Assembly (NCBI GenBank): GCA_002104895.1
Contig: MCFG01000698.1
Location: forward strand, 1-14,049
DNA: 14,049 nt
Source of the DNA: Anaeromyces robustus
Taxonomy: Eukaryota; Neocallimastigomycota; Neocallimastigomycetes; Neocallimastigales; Neocallimastigaceae
Direction: 5' to 3'
The notes under the pieces were generated by a model. It had not been told where the DNA came from. It did no database searches and saw only the letters and a list, made by a program, of their open reading frames with translations. A program made the position numbers and the translations under genes. Of the stretch, positions 11,344 through 14,049 are shown one piece after another (the first letter of the stretch is position 1; every line of letters begins with the position of its first letter).

Positions 11344-11511
11344 ACTAATACTAATACTAATACTAATACTAATACTAATACTAATACTAATACTAATACT
11401 AATACTAATACTAATACTAATACTAATACTAATACTAATACTAATACTAATACTAATACTAATACTAATACTAATACTAATACTAATACTAATACTAATA
11501 CTAATACTAAT
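11344..11511. repeat. ACTAAT hexanucleotide array, 28 perfect copies
   Basis: There are 168 bases of uninterrupted ACTAAT units, starting 83 bases after the stop of the GEMIN8-like gene. An ORF at 11314-11553 reads it as alternating Thr-Asn. Its flanks are AT noise, and any array of this unit is open in that frame, so I do not call a protein. The array could sit in the 3' UTR of the upstream gene. The lack of any mismatch suggests recent expansion and probable length variation between strains. Confidence 0.95.
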
Positions 11512-11960
11512 AAATATAATATAATAGTAATAGTAATAAAAATAATGACTTAATGATAATAGTGATACCCTTGAAATAATTATTATAATTTAAATAATAA
11601 TTGAAAATAATGTATAGATACCCTTTTTTTTTACTAATTTTAATATGACATATAGGAATAAATTAATATATTGAAAATTAAATACTTATAACTATATATT
11701 AATGAAAAATAAAGACTATAATAATAATAATAAAGATATACTTTAATAATTATTCATATAATATAAAGTATTGTATATTTTTTATTGTATGTAATCATTA
11801 TTCATATAAAGTATACTAAAGTATTAAAAAATAAGAAAGAAAAAAAAAATATATATATATATATATATACTTATATTTTTTTATATGCTAATTATTATAT
11901 AAATGAAATTTTGTTTTATTTTTTTTTATTTGTATAATTATATTAATTATGTTAATTATA
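11512..11960. other. AT-rich spacer between hexamer array and LINE
   Basis: No gene is seen. The region holds short direct repeats: GATACCCTT at 11564-11572 and 11617-11625, and a TATTCATATA...AAAGTA word at about 11751-11770 and 11799-11812. It also has an AT microsatellite at 11849-11869. The right boundary is drawn where sequence complexity and GC content rise, which I take as the probable LINE 5' end. Confidence 0.55.
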
Positions 11961-11972
11961 TTATGCTCAGAA

Positions 11973-12029
11973 GAGGGTAAATGCCTGTCGATACATGGCG
12001 ACGTTAAGGGCATTTTATGAAGTCTCCTC
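11973..12029 (+). other. Nested hairpin (possible structured RNA) at the LINE 5' end
   Basis: Three nested complementary pairs occur in the most GC-rich non-coding patch of the window: GAGG (11973-11976) with CCTC (12026-12029), AAATGCC (11979-11985) with GGCATTT (12009-12015), and GTCG (11987-11990) with CGAC (11999-12002). The inner loop is 8 nt. Some LINE families carry a 5' self-cleaving HDV-like ribozyme. The spacing here does not fit that double pseudoknot, because only six bases separate the inner and middle 3' arms, and no hammerhead core is present. I therefore call it only a candidate folded 5' UTR element. Confidence 0.4.
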
Positions 12030-12529
12030 AATAATTGTTCTTTTTTCTAATAATATGTATAAGTTGGATATGCAGGAAATGAATTATTTGTATTTTCTTT
12101 TAAATTTACCTTTCATGTATTTCTGTATATTATCACTGTATGAATCCATTGTAATTGCTTTAATTATTGTATGAGCTTGATTCACTCAAAAGCATGTGCT
12201 TATACTTTATTAGAATTTAGAATAGTTATTTTTGAGTTCTTCACCTTTAACTTTTTTTTTTAATTTTCATGAATTTAAGAATTTACAAGATTTCAAATAT
12301 ATTTACATTCGCAAAAAGAGATTTTTATAACAACTATCAATATTCTACAAGTGTTTTTATAATAGAGTAAAGAAGATAAACAATTGATAAATTTAAACAA
12401 AAGAAAAAAAAAAAAAGAAAAAATTTACATTCAGTTATTACTAATCTACATTTTTAACTCGATTTTTTTAGTTTAGTACTTTCATTTTACTTTTTTTATT
12501 TTTTTCATCAATATTAAATATAGATCATA

Positions 12530-14049
12530 ATGGTACGAAATTTTTATAATAGTAACAAAAATAGCAATGTTTTTGTTCGTGGATTCCGCTGTTATGGAAC
12601 TGATATTAACAACACTAGCATTATCTTCATCAATGGCCTTCACTCATGGACCAATGCATATATGATGGATTTTCTGGAATCAAATCTTAAGGAATTCAAC
12701 AAGTACATTCTTTCAGTTAAACGATCTATGTGTTCTAGAGGTTGGTATTTTAGGATCAAAGTTTTATCATCTGACTTTAAATTCGATGATTTCAAAAAGA
12801 AATTTGTATCATATATCTCAAATGCTAGCTTGTCGTATAGTAATTGCACTCATTATATTCGTAAAAGGTCACTTCAACAGATCAGAAATCAACTATTTTC
12901 TCCTTCAACAAACTTTAATGATTCAATTAATAACCAAAGTAATTCTACAACAAACTTAAATGATTCAATTAATAACCAAAGTAAGTCTACAACAAACTTA
13001 AATGATTCAATCAATAACCAAAGAAATTCTACAACAAACTTAAATGATTCAATTAATAACCAAAGTAATTCTACTACAACATCCTCACAATCTAATACTT
13101 CAGATTCTTTCCAACGCAACTCATTAGTTAGTATACACTCTAATCTCAACTCTCTTAATTCTATCAAAGATAAGTTTACTTTTTGTCTCAGTTGGAATAC
13201 CAATGGATGGAACCACGAAAAGAAAGATAGTATCGAATACTTTATCACATTATTCAAACCTCTTTTTCTCTGTTTTCAAGAAACAAAGAACGGTTCTGGT
13301 GCCAATAGTAGTCAACCATGTAAAGTCACTATTCCCAATTACCGATATTTTGTTAGAAGAGCCGTTGATAGTATTCCAGGCATGAGAGGTTTATTTTTAG
13401 GTTATCATAAATCTTGTCAAGCAATACTTGAAGAGAATTCATTTAATTACATTATTTCCTTAACTAATTATAATATATACGACTCTAAATGCTCTGTTGG
13501 AAATGTATATATCCCTGTCAGCTCTCATTCTACACAAGTGAAGTGTGCTTTAGCAGAAGTTATTGATTGGCTTAATATTCATCGTGATCATGCTTCTATT
13601 CTTGTTGGGGATTTTAACATGAAAACAGTGGACCTTGAAGAAAAAATATCACCGATTAATGGTTGGATAATTTTACCTCTCAATAGTTCAAGAATCTCTT
13701 GGGTTCAAGGTAATTTATCTTCAGATATTGATCATGCTTTGGTTAATTATAAAATGTTGAACCTTATATCTTATGCTTCCTTTATTGATTATCACCCAGT
13801 CTCTGATCATAAACCAATGTTAGTATATTGTAAGAAAAATTTTGTTGATCTCTCCTTTACTCACCCAAAAAAGGTTGTTCAATGGAATAGAATTCGCTGT
13901 AAGAAAATGAAAAACGATATTGTTGACAATAACAAGTTTGCTATTTTAAATAATGAGATTTTTAATAATCCTTCTCTTTCTATTGATGATCTAGTTGATA
14001 AGTTTATTAATACTTCTAATTCAATTGCAGAGGACCTTGAAATTACATT
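12530..14049 (+). CDS. LINE ORF: RRM-like region, tandem repeat, APE-type endonuclease (3' end beyond window)
   Basis: The frame is open for 506 codons to the window edge with no stop. The start is the first ATG after an in-frame TAG at 12521. Residues 30-98 look RRM-like: IIFINGL (31-37) resembles RNP2, SRGWYFRIKV (69-78) resembles RNP1, with predicted helices around 43-56 and 85-97. Residues 130-185 are four 14-residue repeats. Residues about 215-432 are an apurinic-type endonuclease (exonuclease-endonuclease-phosphatase fold) with its motifs in order: WNTNGW (222-227), QETK with Glu251, VYIPV with Tyr327, GDFN (360-363), SDIDHAL (398-404) and SDHKP (425-429). This nuclease nicks the target DNA that primes reverse transcription. 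Catalytic residues appear intact. A reverse transcriptase domain should follow. The LINE clade is not determined. The RRM assignment is inference; the endonuclease is firm. Confidence 0.9.
   Translation, partial: MVRNFYNSNKNSNVFVRGFRCYGTDINNTSIIFINGLHSWTNAYMMDFLESNLKEFNKYILSVKRSMCSRGWYFRIKVLSSDFKFDDFKKKFVSYISNASLSYSNCTHYIRKRSLQQIRNQLFSPSTNFNDSINNQSNSTTNLNDSINNQSKSTTNLNDSINNQRNSTTNLNDSINNQSNSTTTSSQSNTSDSFQRNSLVSIHSNLNSLNSIKDKFTFCLSWNTNGWNHEKKDSIEYFITLFKPLFLCFQETKNGSGANSSQPCKVTIPNYRYFVRRAVDSIPGMRGLFLGYHKSCQAILEENSFNYIISLTNYNIYDSKCSVGNVYIPVSSHSTQVKCALAEVIDWLNIHRDHASILVGDFNMKTVDLEEKISPINGWIILPLNSSRISWVQGNLSSDIDHALVNYKMLNLISYASFIDYHPVSDHKPMLVYCKKNFVDLSFTHPKKVVQWNRIRCKKMKNDIVDNNKFAILNNEIFNNPSLSIDDLVDKFINTSNSIAEDLEIT
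12917..13084 (+). repeat. 42-bp coding tandem repeat, four copies, in the LINE ORF
   Basis: The unit encodes NDSINNQSNSTTNL. The four copies start at 12917, 12959, 13001 and 13043. They differ by few bases (for example AAT to AAG, ATT to ATC and AGT to AGA), and the last copy degenerates at its end. The unit is a multiple of three, so copy number can change without breaking the frame. It forms a polar, presumably disordered linker of about 56 residues between the RRM-like region and the endonuclease. Confidence 0.93.

Larger units (their letters stand above)
11961..14049 (+). mobile_element. Non-LTR (LINE) retrotransposon, 5' portion, runs off the window
   Basis: The element is identified by the endonuclease-bearing ORF from 12530 to the window edge. 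The left boundary near 11961 is inferred from the abrupt rise in sequence complexity and from a structured segment at 11973-12029. The 570 or so bases between there and the ORF have no long reading frame and would be the 5' UTR carrying the internal promoter usual for LINEs. The 3' end, reverse transcriptase, tail and target-site duplication lie outside, so the boundary cannot be proved here. The visible ORF has no stop or frameshift over 506 codons, suggesting a young and possibly active copy. An alternative is that the element starts nearer 12250-12500 and the GC-richer patch is unrelated. Confidence 0.72.

Noticed and set aside
11314-11553. 79-aa Thr-Asn repeat protein
   Set aside because: The frame exists only because the ACTAAT unit has no stop in that phase; the flanks show no coding character.
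11973-12029. HDV-like or hammerhead ribozyme at the LINE 5' end
   Set aside because: Only six bases separate the inner and middle 3' arms, leaving no room for P1 and P4 of an HDV-type fold, and no CTGATGA/GAAA hammerhead core is present.
12640-13385. Minus-strand ORFs (12640-12849, 12889-13257) and a + strand 60-aa ORF (13203-13385) within the LINE
   Set aside because: They overlap the continuous endonuclease-bearing frame; the repeated WLLIESFKFV pattern is just the complement of the 42-bp repeat.

Overview
The window looks like nuclear DNA of an anaerobic gut fungus (Neocallimastigomycota; the genus cannot be fixed from sequence alone). Three things point there. Non-coding DNA is extremely AT-rich and full of homopolymer runs. 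The one highly expressed gene has a strongly contrasting codon bias (AAG for Lys, GGT for Gly, GCT for Ala, CCA for Pro). That gene encodes a pyruvate formate-lyase with an N-terminal extension that looks like an organelle-targeting presequence, as known for the hydrogenosomal enzyme of these fungi.

Layout, all recognised genes on the + strand. Positions 1-6303 are a 6.3 kb AT-rich stretch with no supportable gene; its last part should hold the promoter and 5' UTR of the next gene. Positions 6304-9068 are the pyruvate formate-lyase gene: a 43-codon presequence exon, a 344-nt phase-0 intron, and a long catalytic exon, giving 806 aa. Positions 9069-10234 are AT-rich spacer, with a perfect 9-bp hairpin just after the stop codon. 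Positions 10235-11260 are a two-exon gene for an Asn-rich, acidic protein of about 279 aa whose C-terminus matches the GEMIN8 family of the SMN complex; its second exon is easily missed because it has no start codon of its own. Positions 11261-11960 are spacer with microsatellites, including 28 perfect copies of ACTAAT. From about 11961 to the right edge the composition becomes more complex. This part is the 5' portion of a non-LTR (LINE) retrotransposon: a leader with a nested hairpin, then an ORF from 12530 that stays open to the last base. That ORF carries an RRM-like region, a four-copy 14-residue repeat and an intact apurinic-type endonuclease domain. The reverse transcriptase is expected beyond the window.

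The genes do not form a functional cluster. Pyruvate formate-lyase belongs to fermentative energy metabolism (pyruvate + CoA to acetyl-CoA + formate), the GEMIN8-like protein to spliceosomal snRNP assembly, and the LINE is a selfish element inserted next to them. The least expected points are the GEMIN8-like gene, the RRM plus endonuclease arrangement in one LINE ORF, and the nested RNA-like fold at the LINE 5' end.
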